DNA of 64,000 nt from Candidatus Dormiibacterota bacterium (GTDB lineage Bacteria; Acidobacteriota; Polarisedimenticolia; Gp22-AA2): assembly GCA_035635555.1 (NCBI GenBank), contig DASQAT010000001.1, positions 62,001-126,000 of the forward strand, in the 5' to 3' direction. The translations under genes were made by a program, and so were the position numbers. Numbering within the stretch: the first letter of the stretch is position 1; the number at the start of each line of letters is the position of its first letter. Shown here piece after piece: positions 18,641 to 29,100 of the stretch. The notes below the pieces were generated by a model that was not told where the DNA came from, did not search any database, and worked only from the letters and a program-made list of their open reading frames with translations.

Positions 18641-21600
18641 TCACGAGGCGTCCGCCGTCAGCGGAATACGCACCTTGACGGTGGTGCCCCCTGGCCCGGA
18701 CGCGATGTCGAGCACCCCCCCGACCTGTCTCACACGCTCCTGCATTCCGATGATGCCCACGCCGGCCGGCATCGAATCGACGGAATGCCCCTGATCCTGG
18801 ATACCGCGGCCCTCATCACGCACCGACACCTCGACGCCGAAGGGAACGCGCTCGATCCGGACCCACGCGCTCGAGCTCCCCGAGTGCCTCTGGATGTTGG
18901 TCAGGCTCTCCTGGACGATGCGGAACAGCGTCGTTCTGATCTCGATCGGCAGCATCCCCGGCTCGATCGAGCTCTCGAGTTTCACCTGGATGCCGGTGCG
19001 CCGGGCGAAAGTGTCCGCGAACCACTTCACGGCCGAGAGCAGGCCGATTTCGTCCAGGAGCGGCGGGTGAAGGAGGGCGGCGAGATCATGAAGCTCGCGC
19101 GCGCACCCTTCCGCCAGGGACCGGCTCTCCGCGAGCGCCGCGCGCGCCTGCGGCGGCAGGTCCTCGGAGTATTTCTCCGCCAGCGCCAGGTTCATCGCCA
19201 GGGCCGACAGGCTCTGGGCGGTGCTGTCGTGCAGCTCCCGGGCGATCCGCCGCTGCTCCTCGTCGCGCAGCTGCAGGAGTCGTCCGGACAGCTCCTTCAC
19301 GATCAGCTCGGTCCGCTTGCGCCGGCTGATGTCCCGTACGGCGAGAAGCATCGTGTTCGTCAGGTCGCCGCCCCGTTCGACTCCGCGGGCGGAGATCACC
19401 ACCGTCTTTCGCCCGAGACCGGGGAACTCGGCCGTCATTTCGAGATCTTCGAACCCGGTGTTGGCGACGGTCACGCCCCGGAGCTTCTCGAGGACGTGGG
19501 GTATGTTCCATTGGCCCCGCCCCAGCTCGTGGAGGTGACGGCCCTCGGTCTCGCCGGCCGGGACCTGGAACATCTCGTAGAACGTCCGGTTGGCCATTTT
19601 CACCCGGAGGTCCCGGTCGAGGACCAGGAGCCCCTCACGGACCGTCTCGACGATCGCCTGGGCGAGATTCTCGGACTCCTGAATCCTTTGCAGGCTGCGT
19701 TCCAGGTCGTCGATGTCCACGAACGCCAGAACGGCGCCGTGGATCCTGTTGTCGGTTGTCTTGTAGGGACGGATGCGCAACGAGTACCAGCGTCCCTCGC
19801 GGTCCTGCACGGCGCGCTCGCGGACGCTGACCGAATCCATGACTTCGACGATCAAACCTTCAAGGTCGGGTACGGCGACGTTTGGCTTGATGTCGGTGAT
19901 CCGCCGCCCCACGTCGCCGGGGATCAGGTTCAACATCTTCTCGGCCATGGGGGTGAAGCGGCGGATCCGGAGGTCGGGCCCCAGTATCACCATGGCGATG
20001 TTGACGCTGTTGAGCACGTTGGTCAGGTCGTTGTTGGTCTGGCCCAGCTCCGTGTTTCTGTTCTGCAGCTCCTCGTTGAGCGTGCTGAGCTCTTCGTTCG
20101 CCGATTGGATCTCTTCCTTCGAGGTCTGCAGCTCCTCGTTCGTGCTCTGCAGCTCCTCGTTGGCGGAGAGGATTTCCTCATTGGCGGATTTCAGTTCCTC
20201 GTTGGTGGCCTCCTGCTCTTCGATGATCGCCTGGAGGTAGTCACGGGCGGCCGCCAGTTCCCTCCTGAGACGTGCCGCCCCGCGATCCTGGGCTGACCTC
20301 GTCTCCCGGGGCGCCTTCTTGACGATCCCCGCCGGCCTCGACCCCGGCGCCTCTTCGAAGGTCACCAGGAAGAAGCGTTGCGCCGACGGCTGGAGCTTGA
20401 GCGGGATCACCTCGATGCCGATCGTTCTGGACTTCCCGTCTCTCCGGAGGGCGATCCCCTCGATGCGAGTCGGCTCGTCCCGCTTCCTGGCCTTCTGAAC
20501 CGCGGCGCGGAGGTGGAGCGCCAGACCCTCGCGGGCCATGCGCAGGAGATTGAGGCTCGCCTGGCCGGGCGCCGGATCCAGATAGCCACCCGTCTGGCCT
20601 CGAAACTGCAGGATGTCCAGGTTCTCGTTGATCAGGACGCTCGCCGGGGCATACCGGGCCATCACCACCCGATCGGCCTCCCGGAACAGGTCCGGGCCCC
20701 GGCCGGCGCGCGCGACGGCCTCGCCGGTGTCCGCCTTGACGAGGGCGTATTCGTTGGAGACGAAGCTCAAGTTCAGGCGCGAGGGGGTCGCCCTCCTGGC
20801 GTAGATCCGGTGCCTGTGATCCACGGGGGTGAACAGCTCGGCGAAGCTGCCGATGGACTCCGAGCTCCCGAGCCAGAGAAACCCGGTCGGCTTCAGGGCA
20901 TAGTGAAAGATCGGCATCACCTGCTTCTGCAGCTCCGTCTGGAGGTAGATGAGCACGTTGCGGCAGCTGATGAGGTCGAGCCTGGAGAAGGGCGGGTCCC
21001 GGGTCAGATCCTGTCTCGCGAAGATGCACAGGTCACGGATCGACTTGCTGACCTGATAGCCGCGATCCACCTTCGTGAAGAAGCGACGCAGGCGATCGGG
21101 CGGCACGTCCGTGAGAATGTTCTCCCGATAGATCCCGGAGCGGGCCGCCTCGATCGCCGATTCGCTCACGTCGGTGGCGAAGATTTGGACCGCGACACCG
21201 GGCATCCTGTCGCCAAGGAAATCCGTCAGGCCGATGGCGATGGAGTACGCCTCCTCTCCGGTCGAGCATCCCGGCACCCAGGCGCGTATAGACTCTTCCT
21301 CCGTCCGGGACCTGAGGATGTTGGGGAAGACTATGGTCTTGAGGGCCTCGAACGCCTCCGGATCCCTGAAGAAGCCGGTCACGTCGATGAGGAGATCCTC
21401 GTAGAGCTCCTGGACCTCCTGGGGTTTGTCTTTCATGAACGACAGATAGTCCTCCAGCCGCTCCATCCGGTGCAGGACCATCCGCCTCTTGATACGGCGC
21501 TGGATGGTGTTCTTCTTGTAGAGCGCGAAATTGACGCCGGACGCGCGGCGCAGGGCGAGGAAGATGCGGTCGAGGACGCCCTTGTTCTCCTCGAGCAAAT

Positions 21601-22318
21601 CCTCCCCCACCGGCGCTGTGGCACGCACGTACGGATGGCGCACGATACGCGAAAGCTCCAGGGCGATGCGCTCGGGGGGCATAATGAAATCGACGGCTCC
21701 CGCGGCGACCGCGCTGTGCGGCATGCCGCCGTGCCGTGCCGAGTCCTCGCTCTGGGCGAACGTGATCCCTCCCTCGGCCTTGATTTCCCTCATCCCGGCC
21801 GCGCCGTCCGAGGCCGTCCCGGAGAGGATGATCCCGATCGCCCTGCTCTTCTGGTCCCGGGCCAGTGAGCGCAGGAAGCCATCGACGGGCATGTGCTGGC
21901 CGCGGACCTCGCTGCGGGGCTTGAGGCGCAGAATGCCTGCCGATATCGTCATGTCCACGTTGGGAGGGATCACGTAGACGTGGTTCGGCTGGACGATGCT
22001 GCCCTCGGTGACCTGGACCACCGGCATCGTGGTTGTCTTGGCGAGCAACGCGCCGAGAAGGCTCTCGTGCGTCGGGTCCAGGTGCTGGACGAACACGAAG
22101 GCCATGCCGGTGTCGGTCGGGAGGTGCCTGAGGAGCTCGGTGACCGCCTCGAGCCCACCCGCCGACGCCCCGATGCCGACGATCGGAAATGGCTCTCGCG
22201 CCGGATCGGGCGTCGCGTCGGCCGCCTGGGCCCTCAGGGGCGACGACGGCCTCGGGTTCCGGCGCGACGTCCGGCGTTTTCGATGTTCGCCGCTCCTGCC
22301 GGGCTCCGTCTCGTTCAT
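18641..22318 (-). CDS. CheB-CheR-PAS-histidine kinase fusion
   Basis: A 1225-residue soluble sensor. CheB methylesterase domain (about 43-230) with catalytic S52 (GASAGG), H79 (QHLDP) and D171 (SGTASDG), but no receiver domain in front. CheR methyltransferase domain (about 245-505) with SAM motif VPGCSTGEEAYS. A long coiled coil of repeated NEEL/SANEE heptads (about 700-760) leads to two or three PAS domains (about 760-1000). A HisKA_3 module (phosphoacceptor His in IARELHDS) and HATPase follow. Such hybrids couple methyl chemistry to phosphorelay; the targets are unknown. The NarL regulator follows and completes the pair. Start ATG at 22318. Confidence 0.94.
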   Translation of the reverse strand: MNETEPGRSGEHRKRRTSRRNPRPSSPLRAQAADATPDPAREPFPIVGIGASAGGLEAVTELLRHLPTDTGMAFVFVQHLDPTHESLLGALLAKTTTMPVVQVTEGSIVQPNHVYVIPPNVDMTISAGILRLKPRSEVRGQHMPVDGFLRSLARDQKSRAIGIILSGTASDGAAGMREIKAEGGITFAQSEDSARHGGMPHSAVAAGAVDFIMPPERIALELSRIVRHPYVRATAPVGEDLLEENKGVLDRIFLALRRASGVNFALYKKNTIQRRIKRRMVLHRMERLEDYLSFMKDKPQEVQELYEDLLIDVTGFFRDPEAFEALKTIVFPNILRSRTEEESIRAWVPGCSTGEEAYSIAIGLTDFLGDRMPGVAVQIFATDVSESAIEAARSGIYRENILTDVPPDRLRRFFTKVDRGYQVSKSIRDLCIFARQDLTRDPPFSRLDLISCRNVLIYLQTELQKQVMPIFHYALKPTGFLWLGSSESIGSFAELFTPVDHRHRIYARRATPSRLNLSFVSNEYALVKADTGEAVARAGRGPDLFREADRVVMARYAPASVLINENLDILQFRGQTGGYLDPAPGQASLNLLRMAREGLALHLRAAVQKARKRDEPTRIEGIALRRDGKSRTIGIEVIPLKLQPSAQRFFLVTFEEAPGSRPAGIVKKAPRETRSAQDRGAARLRRELAAARDYLQAIIEEQEATNEELKSANEEILSANEELQSTNEELQTSKEEIQSANEELSTLNEELQNRNTELGQTNNDLTNVLNSVNIAMVILGPDLRIRRFTPMAEKMLNLIPGDVGRRITDIKPNVAVPDLEGLIVEVMDSVSVRERAVQDREGRWYSLRIRPYKTTDNRIHGAVLAFVDIDDLERSLQRIQESENLAQAIVETVREGLLVLDRDLRVKMANRTFYEMFQVPAGETEGRHLHELGRGQWNIPHVLEKLRGVTVANTGFEDLEMTAEFPGLGRKTVVISARGVERGGDLTNTMLLAVRDISRRKRTELIVKELSGRLLQLRDEEQRRIARELHDSTAQSLSALAMNLALAEKYSEDLPPQARAALAESRSLAEGCARELHDLAALLHPPLLDEIGLLSAVKWFADTFARRTGIQVKLESSIEPGMLPIEIRTTLFRIVQESLTNIQRHSGSSSAWVRIERVPFGVEVSVRDEGRGIQDQGHSVDSMPAGVGIIGMQERVRQVGGVLDIASGPGGTTVKVRIPLTADAS

Positions 22319-22547
22319 GGGTCGCCTGTTTATAGGAGTGACGCTATACCGATGCGCCCGTCGTCGTCAAGACGAGGGGCGAAGGTTTGAGGGCGATGGT
22401 GGCAACGAGGATGGCGCTCCGGTGGACGATGTAGGGCTTTTGCTCCGCCCGTCTCAGGTGATGATCCGATGGCTGCGCAGCAGGTATTCGTATATTTTCC
22501 TCTGATGGGCCTCGATGGCCGCCACCTGCGCCCGAAAGGGGTGCACG

Positions 22548-23180
22548 ATGCCGATCCAGGTTCTTCTCGCTGACGACCATCAAATGGTGCGTCAGGGTTT
22601 GAGGGCGATGCTGGAGAACGAGGGGTTCAGGATCGTGGGCGAGGCCGGCGACGGGCTCGAGGCGGTCCGCGTAGCCGGGCGGGTCCATCCCGACGTCGCG
22701 ATCCTCGACCTGGTGATGCCGGGCCTCAACGGGCTGGACGCTGCGCGTGAGATCCGCCGGGCATCTCCCCGGACCAGGGTGATCCTCCTCACCATGCACA
22801 CGGAAGACGCGTTTGTCCTGGAGGCTTTGCGGAACGGGATCAGCGGCTACGTCCTGAAGATCCAGGCGGCCCTCGATCTCATCCAGGCGATCCGAGAGGT
22901 CGCGCGCGGGGCGGTCTATCTGAGCCCCGGCGTGTCGCGGGTCGTCGTCGAGGCCTACCTCACCAATGCGGACTTACCTCCCGATCCCCTGAGCCCGCGC
23001 GAGCGCCAAGTCCTGCAGCTCGTCGCCGAAGGGAAGACCACGAAGGACATCGCCGTCCTTCTGGGGGTGAGCCCGAAGACCGCCGAGTCGCACCGGACGC
23101 AGATCATGTCGAAGCTCGACATCCACCATGCCGCCGGACTCGTCCGCTACGCCATCCGCCGCGGCCTGATCGACGTATAA
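22548..23180 (+). CDS. NarL/LuxR-type response regulator
   Basis: 210 residues: receiver with DVAILDLVMPG and a C-terminal LuxR helix-turn-helix (SPRERQVLQLVAEGKTTKDIA). The expected Lys is in SGYVLKIQ. The ATG at 22548 begins the receiver strand MPIQVLLADDH and follows AAAGGGG. It is divergent from the CheB-CheR-kinase across 229 bases, and may share that kinase with the other NarL regulator. Those 229 bases contain a 15-base copy of a segment of this gene (22384-22398 equals 22596-22610). Confidence 0.92.
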   Translation: MPIQVLLADDHQMVRQGLRAMLENEGFRIVGEAGDGLEAVRVAGRVHPDVAILDLVMPGLNGLDAAREIRRASPRTRVILLTMHTEDAFVLEALRNGISGYVLKIQAALDLIQAIREVARGAVYLSPGVSRVVVEAYLTNADLPPDPLSPRERQVLQLVAEGKTTKDIAVLLGVSPKTAESHRTQIMSKLDIHHAAGLVRYAIRRGLIDV

Positions 23181-23252
23181 GAGAGCGACAGGTGCTCCCA
23201 GGTCGTGCACGGCGGCGGCGCCGATCCGAGCCGACCCGCTCAGGCGTCTGCG

Positions 23253-23627
23253 TCAGCCCTGTCTCCGAGATTTGCCCCATGCGGCGACCTGCACGATGCC
23301 TCCGCGCTCGCTTCGGGTATCCCCACGCGGCTGGATCGCCGTCTCTCGGCCGGGGAGATGCGCGATCACGGTGAGTTCGCGCCGCTCGCGACAGCCGCAC
23401 GACAGATTCTCCCGTGAGTTGACGCAGCCATTCTCCTGGCCGCACGCGTCGCACACCACAAACTCGTGCGGTTTCAGGGTGAGCGTCCATTCACCGGGGT
23501 CGAAGTCCAGACGCAGGTAGCAGCGTCGCCGCAGTGAATCGTCCATGGACTCGAGCAGCAACTCGTACCGGCGGGGGGAATCGGCCTCGATTAAGACGCT
23601 TCCCCACGGCAGGGAGATACGCTTCAT
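23253..23627 (-). CDS. Small Cys-rich hypothetical protein
   Basis: 124 residues, soluble. After a beta-rich N-terminus (SVLIEADSPRRYELLLESMDD, then LRLDFDPGEWTLTLKPHEFVVC) come CDACGQENGC and SCGC, a five-Cys set that could bind zinc. The C-terminal 30 residues look disordered. GGAGGAAGGGC before the ATG at 23627 supports the start. No family recognised and neighbours give no hint. Confidence 0.6.
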   Translation of the reverse strand: MKRISLPWGSVLIEADSPRRYELLLESMDDSLRRRCYLRLDFDPGEWTLTLKPHEFVVCDACGQENGCVNSRENLSCGCRERRELTVIAHLPGRETAIQPRGDTRSERGGIVQVAAWGKSRRQG

Positions 23628-23821
23628 GCCCTTCCTCCAACCAAGTGGGTTCTGTTCGTTGTCGGTGACGCGGCGGATCCTAAGAGGCGCGAAGCGGGAT
23701 GGCCATCCGGGGAAGCATGTAGGGATGGAAGAAAACGACCCTACGCGTGCCGGCCCGCCCTGCTCTTTCCGTTAAGGCCCCGTTCAGGCTCGACGATTAG
23801 ATTCCATCCTGCTGTCGGGCG

Positions 23822-25114
23822 ATGTGCGGCCCGCGCATCCCCGCGCAGCACACCACCTGTAAGGAGTCCATCCTGATCACGAGGCGACCGGCACGGTGCG
23901 GGACAATCCTCCTGGCGGCGGCGATCCAGATGGTGCTCGAAATGCCCGGGACTTTGACCGTTGCCGACGACCAGGCCGCACGCTCCGTCACGCTCCAGGA
24001 GGCGGTCGCCAGCGCCGACGGGGCACCGGAGATCATCGCGGCGCGCGCCGGCGAGGCGGCCGCCGAGGCGGCGGTCCGCGTGGCGCGCACGATTCCCGAT
24101 CTCGAGCTCTCGATGACCACCAACTCGATCACCGCCCGGGAATCCGCCTCGGTCCTGGTCCCCCTGCCGTGGCCCGGGAGGGGGCCGAGGATCGAAGCTG
24201 CGACGGCGCGCCTGCGCACCGCCGGGCGGAGTCGCGACGAGGCGCTGTCGACCGCACGTCGGGAGCTGCGGGCGGCCTGGTTCAGCCTCGCCGCGGCCCG
24301 GCAGCGCGCCGCGGCGGCGGCGGATAGAGAAACCCGCGCACACCGCAATGCCGATGCCGTCGCGGCTCTCTATAGCGAAGGGCGCGTCGCGCGCCTCGAG
24401 CAGGTCCGCGCGGACGCCGAGGCGGCGCTCGCGGTCTCCGACCGCACGTCCGCCGATGAGGGGCTCCGGACCGCGGGCTCGACTCTGGCCACGCTGATGG
24501 GCCTCCCGCCCGGTTCCACGGCGACGACATCGGGACCCCTTCCCGAGCCGGAGCCGGAGACATCGCTCGAGGAGGCCGTGGCGCGCGCGCGCGAGGGCGC
24601 TCCCGAGGTCCGGGTCCAGGCGGCCGCGGCGGAGGCCGCTGCCGCTCAATGGAAGCTGGCGCGCCGTCTGCGTGCGCCGAGTCTCGGCCTCAACGTCGGG
24701 GCCGACTGGAGCGACCCGACGCAGGAGGGGACCAACACCTTCGCGGGGGTGAGCCTCGCCATCCCGATCGCAGGCTCCGCATCCGCGGCCGTCGCCGCCG
24801 GCGAGCGCGACCAACAGGCCGCGCTCCTGGAGCAGGCGCGGCGCCTTGCCGCAGTCGCCGCCGAGACCGCCTGGGGGGCGACGCGCGCGGCGCGGCTGCG
24901 GTTCGAAGCGATCGATCACGACGTCCTGCCCGCGGCGCGCCAGGCCGCCGATCTGACACGGCTCGCCTATCGCGAGGGGAAGGTGGACGTCTTCCGTCTG
25001 CTGGATGCCGAGCGCCTCCTCTCCGACACCGAGGCGGCCCGGGCGGACGCCTACGAGGCTTGGGGCACGGCCCACGCCGATCTCCTGCGTGCGACCGCAC
25101 GGGACGGCCCGTGA
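23822..25114 (+). CDS. TolC-family outer membrane efflux protein
   Basis: An outer membrane factor, about 413-430 residues. The mature chain is two repeats of long Ala-rich helices typical of TolC/CusC: LQEAVASADGAPEIIAARAGEAAAEA and later LEEAVARAREGAPEVRVQAAAAEAAAAQW. Strand segments include SLGLNVGADW and FAGVSLAIPI. A signal peptide lies in the first 45 residues. The start is unclear: ATG 23822 lacks a ribosome-binding site, while AAGGAG at 23861 sits six bases ahead of an in-frame CTG (23873) that opens the apparent signal sequence. First gene of a five-gene efflux operon; the adaptor starts inside its stop (GTGA). Confidence 0.88.
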   Translation: MCGPRIPAQHTTCKESILITRRPARCGTILLAAAIQMVLEMPGTLTVADDQAARSVTLQEAVASADGAPEIIAARAGEAAAEAAVRVARTIPDLELSMTTNSITARESASVLVPLPWPGRGPRIEAATARLRTAGRSRDEALSTARRELRAAWFSLAAARQRAAAAADRETRAHRNADAVAALYSEGRVARLEQVRADAEAALAVSDRTSADEGLRTAGSTLATLMGLPPGSTATTSGPLPEPEPETSLEEAVARAREGAPEVRVQAAAAEAAAAQWKLARRLRAPSLGLNVGADWSDPTQEGTNTFAGVSLAIPIAGSASAAVAAGERDQQAALLEQARRLAAVAAETAWGATRAARLRFEAIDHDVLPAARQAADLTRLAYREGKVDVFRLLDAERLLSDTEAARADAYEAWGTAHADLLRATARDGP

Positions 25115-26190
25115 GACCGACCCCGGCCGCCGCGGCGCTGGTCCCCCTGCTCGGTCTGATCGCCTGCGCGCGGGAGACGGAGCCTCCCGCCGACCGCGCC
25201 GCATTCGTCAGGACGGCGCGCGCCGAGACCGGCACGATCACCGATTGGATCCGGCTGTACGGGCGCATCGTCCCGCCCCCGGACCGGGACGCGACGCTCG
25301 CCCCCCTGGTCGCCGGCGCCCTGCTGGTCGTCCCGGTGCGCGAGGGGCAGAGCGTCAAGGCCGGCACTGTCGTGGCGCGTGTCGAGCCCGCTTCCCTGGA
25401 CGACGTCGTGCGCGCCGCCGAAGCGGCGCAGCGCCGGGCGGAGGCGGAGGCCGCGTACCGGAAGAGCGCCGCGGCGCGCACGCTGTCGCTCGTGGACAAG
25501 GGGGTCGCCTCCCGTCAGGACGCCGAGGCCGACCAGTCGGCCGCGGTGTCCGCCGACGCCGCGCTCGCCGAGGCGTCCTCCCTCCTGGCGACCGCCCGCC
25601 GGCGGCGCGGGTGGGCGGACCTGCTCGCCCCGTTCGACGGGGTGGTCGTGCACGTCTTCCGCAGGCCCGGAGACTCCGTCGACGGAACGCCGTCGACGCC
25701 GGTCGTCCAGGTCGCGTCCGCCCTGGGCGCGCAGGTCGCCGCGGAAGCGACGGGGGATTCGCTGTCCAGGATCCAGGCGGACGAGCCCGCGGAGGTCGTG
25801 GCCACGGGCTCGCCGGACAGAGCGATCCCGGCCCATGTGCTCCGCGTCGCCCGTGCCGTGGAGGCCACGACCGGCTCGGGGGAGATCCGGCTTGCCTTCG
25901 ACGGCGCCGCTCCCTCCCTTCCACTCGGCCTGGGCGTCGAGGTGCGTATCGCGGTCGGCCGCCACGAGCGCGCCACGACCGTGCCGGCGCGCGCGCTCCG
26001 ACGCGGGGAAGGACAGGCCGCCGAGGTGGTCGTCGCGCTGAACGGAAAGGCGGTGGTGCGCAAGGTGACGACCGGCTTCTCCGACAAGGACCGGGTCGAG
26101 ATCCTCTCCGGTCTGTCCCCCGACGAGACGGTCGTCGTGGACGATCCGGTCGGGCTCGCCGACGGCATGGACCTGAAGGAACGTCCGTGA
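25111..26190 (+). CDS. RND efflux periplasmic adaptor (membrane fusion lipoprotein)
   Basis: 359 residues. A GTG start overlaps the outer membrane factor stop. The signal ends in the lipobox LIAC (Cys 19), so the protein should be lipid-anchored. The order is typical of HlyD/MexA adaptors: first half-lipoyl (VAGALLVVPVREGQSVKAG), an alpha-hairpin (about 95-165), second half-lipoyl (ADLLAPFDGVVVHVFRRPGDSV), beta-barrel and membrane-proximal domain (IAVGRHERATTVPARAL). It bridges the inner membrane pump and the outer membrane channel. The pump gene overlaps its stop by four bases. Confidence 0.93.
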   Translation: MRPTPAAAALVPLLGLIACARETEPPADRAAFVRTARAETGTITDWIRLYGRIVPPPDRDATLAPLVAGALLVVPVREGQSVKAGTVVARVEPASLDDVVRAAEAAQRRAEAEAAYRKSAAARTLSLVDKGVASRQDAEADQSAAVSADAALAEASSLLATARRRRGWADLLAPFDGVVVHVFRRPGDSVDGTPSTPVVQVASALGAQVAAEATGDSLSRIQADEPAEVVATGSPDRAIPAHVLRVARAVEATTGSGEIRLAFDGAAPSLPLGLGVEVRIAVGRHERATTVPARALRRGEGQAAEVVVALNGKAVVRKVTTGFSDKDRVEILSGLSPDETVVVDDPVGLADGMDLKERP

Positions 26191-29100
26191 GCGGCGGCGA
26201 TCTCTACTCGGGACTCGATCGATACCGGACGCTCACCCTGACGCTGACGATCGGGCTGATGTTCGCGGGAGGCCTGTCGCTCTGGGGCCTCGGCTCGGGC
26301 ATCTATCCCGAGGTCGAATTCCCCCGCATCGTCGTGGTGGCCCGCTCGGGGGACATGCCCCCCGAGCAGATGCAGGCGTCCGTGGTGCGGCCGCTCGAGC
26401 AGTCCCTCGCGACGGTGATAGGCGTGCGGCGGATCCGCACGCGGATCATCCGGGGCGCCGCCGAGATCGCCCTGCAGTTCGCGGAGGGGACGGACATGTG
26501 GCGTTCCCTCCAGCTCGCCGACGCCGCCATCAGCGAGGCGCGCAGCCAGATCCCGCCCGACACCGAAATCGAGTCCCAGAAGATCACTCCGGCCGACTTC
26601 CCGATCCTCTCGTTCAATCTGATCGGCGGCACCGCCACCAGCCGCCGGGAGGCGGCCGATTTCATCGTGCGCCCGGCCTTCTCGCGCGCCCCCGGCGTGG
26701 GCAGGGTCGAGGTCGTCGGCGGCGATCCGCGCGAAGTCGAGGTGGTCGTGGACCCCGCCCGCCTCGCGACCCTCCGCTTGCGACCGTCCCTCCTGGCGCA
26801 GCGGGTGGGGAACGCCATCGTGCGGCGGGCCGTGGGGCGATTCGACCAGGACCGGCAGCTGGTGACGATCGTGGCCGAGACCCGGGTGTCGGACCCCGCC
26901 GACCTGAGCCGCATTCCGGTGGCCGCCGGTCCCAACGGATCCGTCGCCCTTGGAGAAGTGGCGCAGGTCTTCGACGGCGCCCCGGACCGGACGCTCGCGG
27001 TCCACGCCCCCGAGGGGGACGCCGTCCAGATCAGCGTCTCCCGCGTGGTCGGAGCGTCGGCCCCGGACGTCGTGCGCGAGGTCCAGGAGATCGCCGCGGC
27101 GCTCCGCCTGCCCGAGGCGATCCGCCTGGTGCAGGTCTACAACCAGGGGGAGCTGATTCGCGAATCGATCCTCGGCATCCGCGACGCCATCGTGATCGGC
27201 ATTCTCCTCACCATCGGCGTCCTGGCCTTCTTTCTGCGGAATGTCCGAGCGGGAATCCTGGCGGCGCTCTCCGTCCCCGTGACGCTTCTCGTGACCTTCC
27301 TCGCCATCCGGCTCACCGGGCAGACGCTGAACCTCATGTCCCTGGGCGGGATGGCGGTCGCGATCGGCCTGGTGATCGACGACGCCATCGTGGTCGTGGA
27401 GGCGATCACGCGCCGGATCGACGAGGGGGAGGCCCCTGAACTCGCCGTCCGCGGCGGCCTGCGGGAGATGACCGCCCCCGTGGTCGGGACGACCGTGACG
27501 ACGGTCGTCGTCTTCGTTCCCCTGGCCTTCCTGTCGGGCATCGTCGGGAGCTTCTTCGCGGCGCTGGCTCTGACGCTCGTCTCGGCCGTGCTGATCTCGC
27601 TCTTCTTCGCCGTGTTCGTGCTGCCCCTCATCGCCGGCCATTTCCTGCGCCCGCGCCCGGCGGCGCGCGCGGTGTCCGGCAGGGGGCTCGGCGCCCGGTA
27701 CGCCAGGACCCTGCGCCGGGCCCTCCACCGTCCCGCGGCGATGGCCGCCGGCGCCTGCGCCCTGGTCCTCCTGGGCGCTTTCATCGCCACACGGATCCCG
27801 TCGGGCTTCCTGCCGGAGATGGACGAGGGGGCCTTCGTCCTGGACTACTTCCTGCCCGCCGGAACCTCCCTCGAGGCCACCGACGCCGCGGCCCTGCGCA
27901 TCGAGTCGATCCTCGGCCAGACGCCCGGCATATCAAACTGGAGCCGCAGGACGGGAGCCGAGCTCGGTCCCGTGACCGCCACGCAGCTCAACCGCGGCGA
28001 CATCGCGGTCCTTCTCAAACCGCGCGGGATGCGTTCTCCCGCCGAGGACGTGATGGACGAGGTGCGCGGACGCGTCGAGCACGAGCTGCCCGGCGTGCGC
28101 GTCGAGTTCGTGCAGATCCTCGAGGACGTCCTGAACGATCTCGCGGGGAACCCGCGCCCTCTCGAGGTCCGGATCGTGGGTCAGGATCAGTCCGTCCTGT
28201 CGCGATTCGCCGACGAGGTCGAGCGACGCCTCCAGGACACGCCGCACCTCGTGGACTACTACCGCGGCGTCGAGGGGGAGGTGCCGGTCCTGCGCTATGC
28301 CCTGCAGGGGGATGCCGCGCAGCGCGCCGGGTTGAGTCCCGCGGAGGTCGGCGAGGACCTGGCCACCGCCCTGCGCGGGTCCGAGGTCGGGTCGGTGCCG
28401 CGTCTGGATCGGCTCGTCCCGGTGCGCGTCCGGTTCCCCGACGCCGTGCGCTTCCGCGCCGAGGCCCTGGCCACGTGGCCCCTGGCGCTCGGACCGTCCG
28501 CGGCGCCGATCTCCTCCCTCGCCCGCGTGGTCGAGGACAAGGGGGCGAGCGTCCTGCTGCGGGAGAACCTGAGCCCCGCCGCCGTGGCGACGGGGGACGT
28601 GGAAGGGGGGGACCTGGGAGGGCTCGTGAAGGAGGTCCGAAGACGGCTTCACGACATGGTCCTCCCTCCCGGCTACCGGATCGAGGTCGGTGGCCGGGCG
28701 GAGAGCCAGGCCCGCGCGTTCCAGCAGCTGGTGGTCGTCCTGGTCCTCGGCATCCTCGCCGTCTTCGCCGTCCTCGTGGCGCAGTTCCGCGCCGGTCGCG
28801 CGGCGCTCCTGGTGCTGCTGGCGGTCCCCCCGGCCCTCGCGGGAGGGCTTCTGTTCCTGGCGGTCGCGGGGGTCCCGCTTAACGTATCCTCTTTGATGGG
28901 TCTCGTGCTCCTGGTCGGCCTGGTCGTCAAAAACGGGGTCCTCTTGATCGACATCGCGCTTGAGCGTCTCAGGGATGGTCTGCCGCTGCCGGTGGCGCTC
29001 TCGGGGGCGGGACGACGCAGGCTGCGGCCCATCCTGATGACGACGCTCTGCACCATCTTCGGGCTCCTGCCGCTGGCGCTGTCGCTCGGGGCGGGTTCCG

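Noticed and set aside
25005-26186. Plus-strand open frame joined to the front of the RND pump
   Set aside because: It is out of frame with the clear adaptor gene and is Arg/Gly-rich noise. The pump starts at GTG 26187, which overlaps the adaptor stop.
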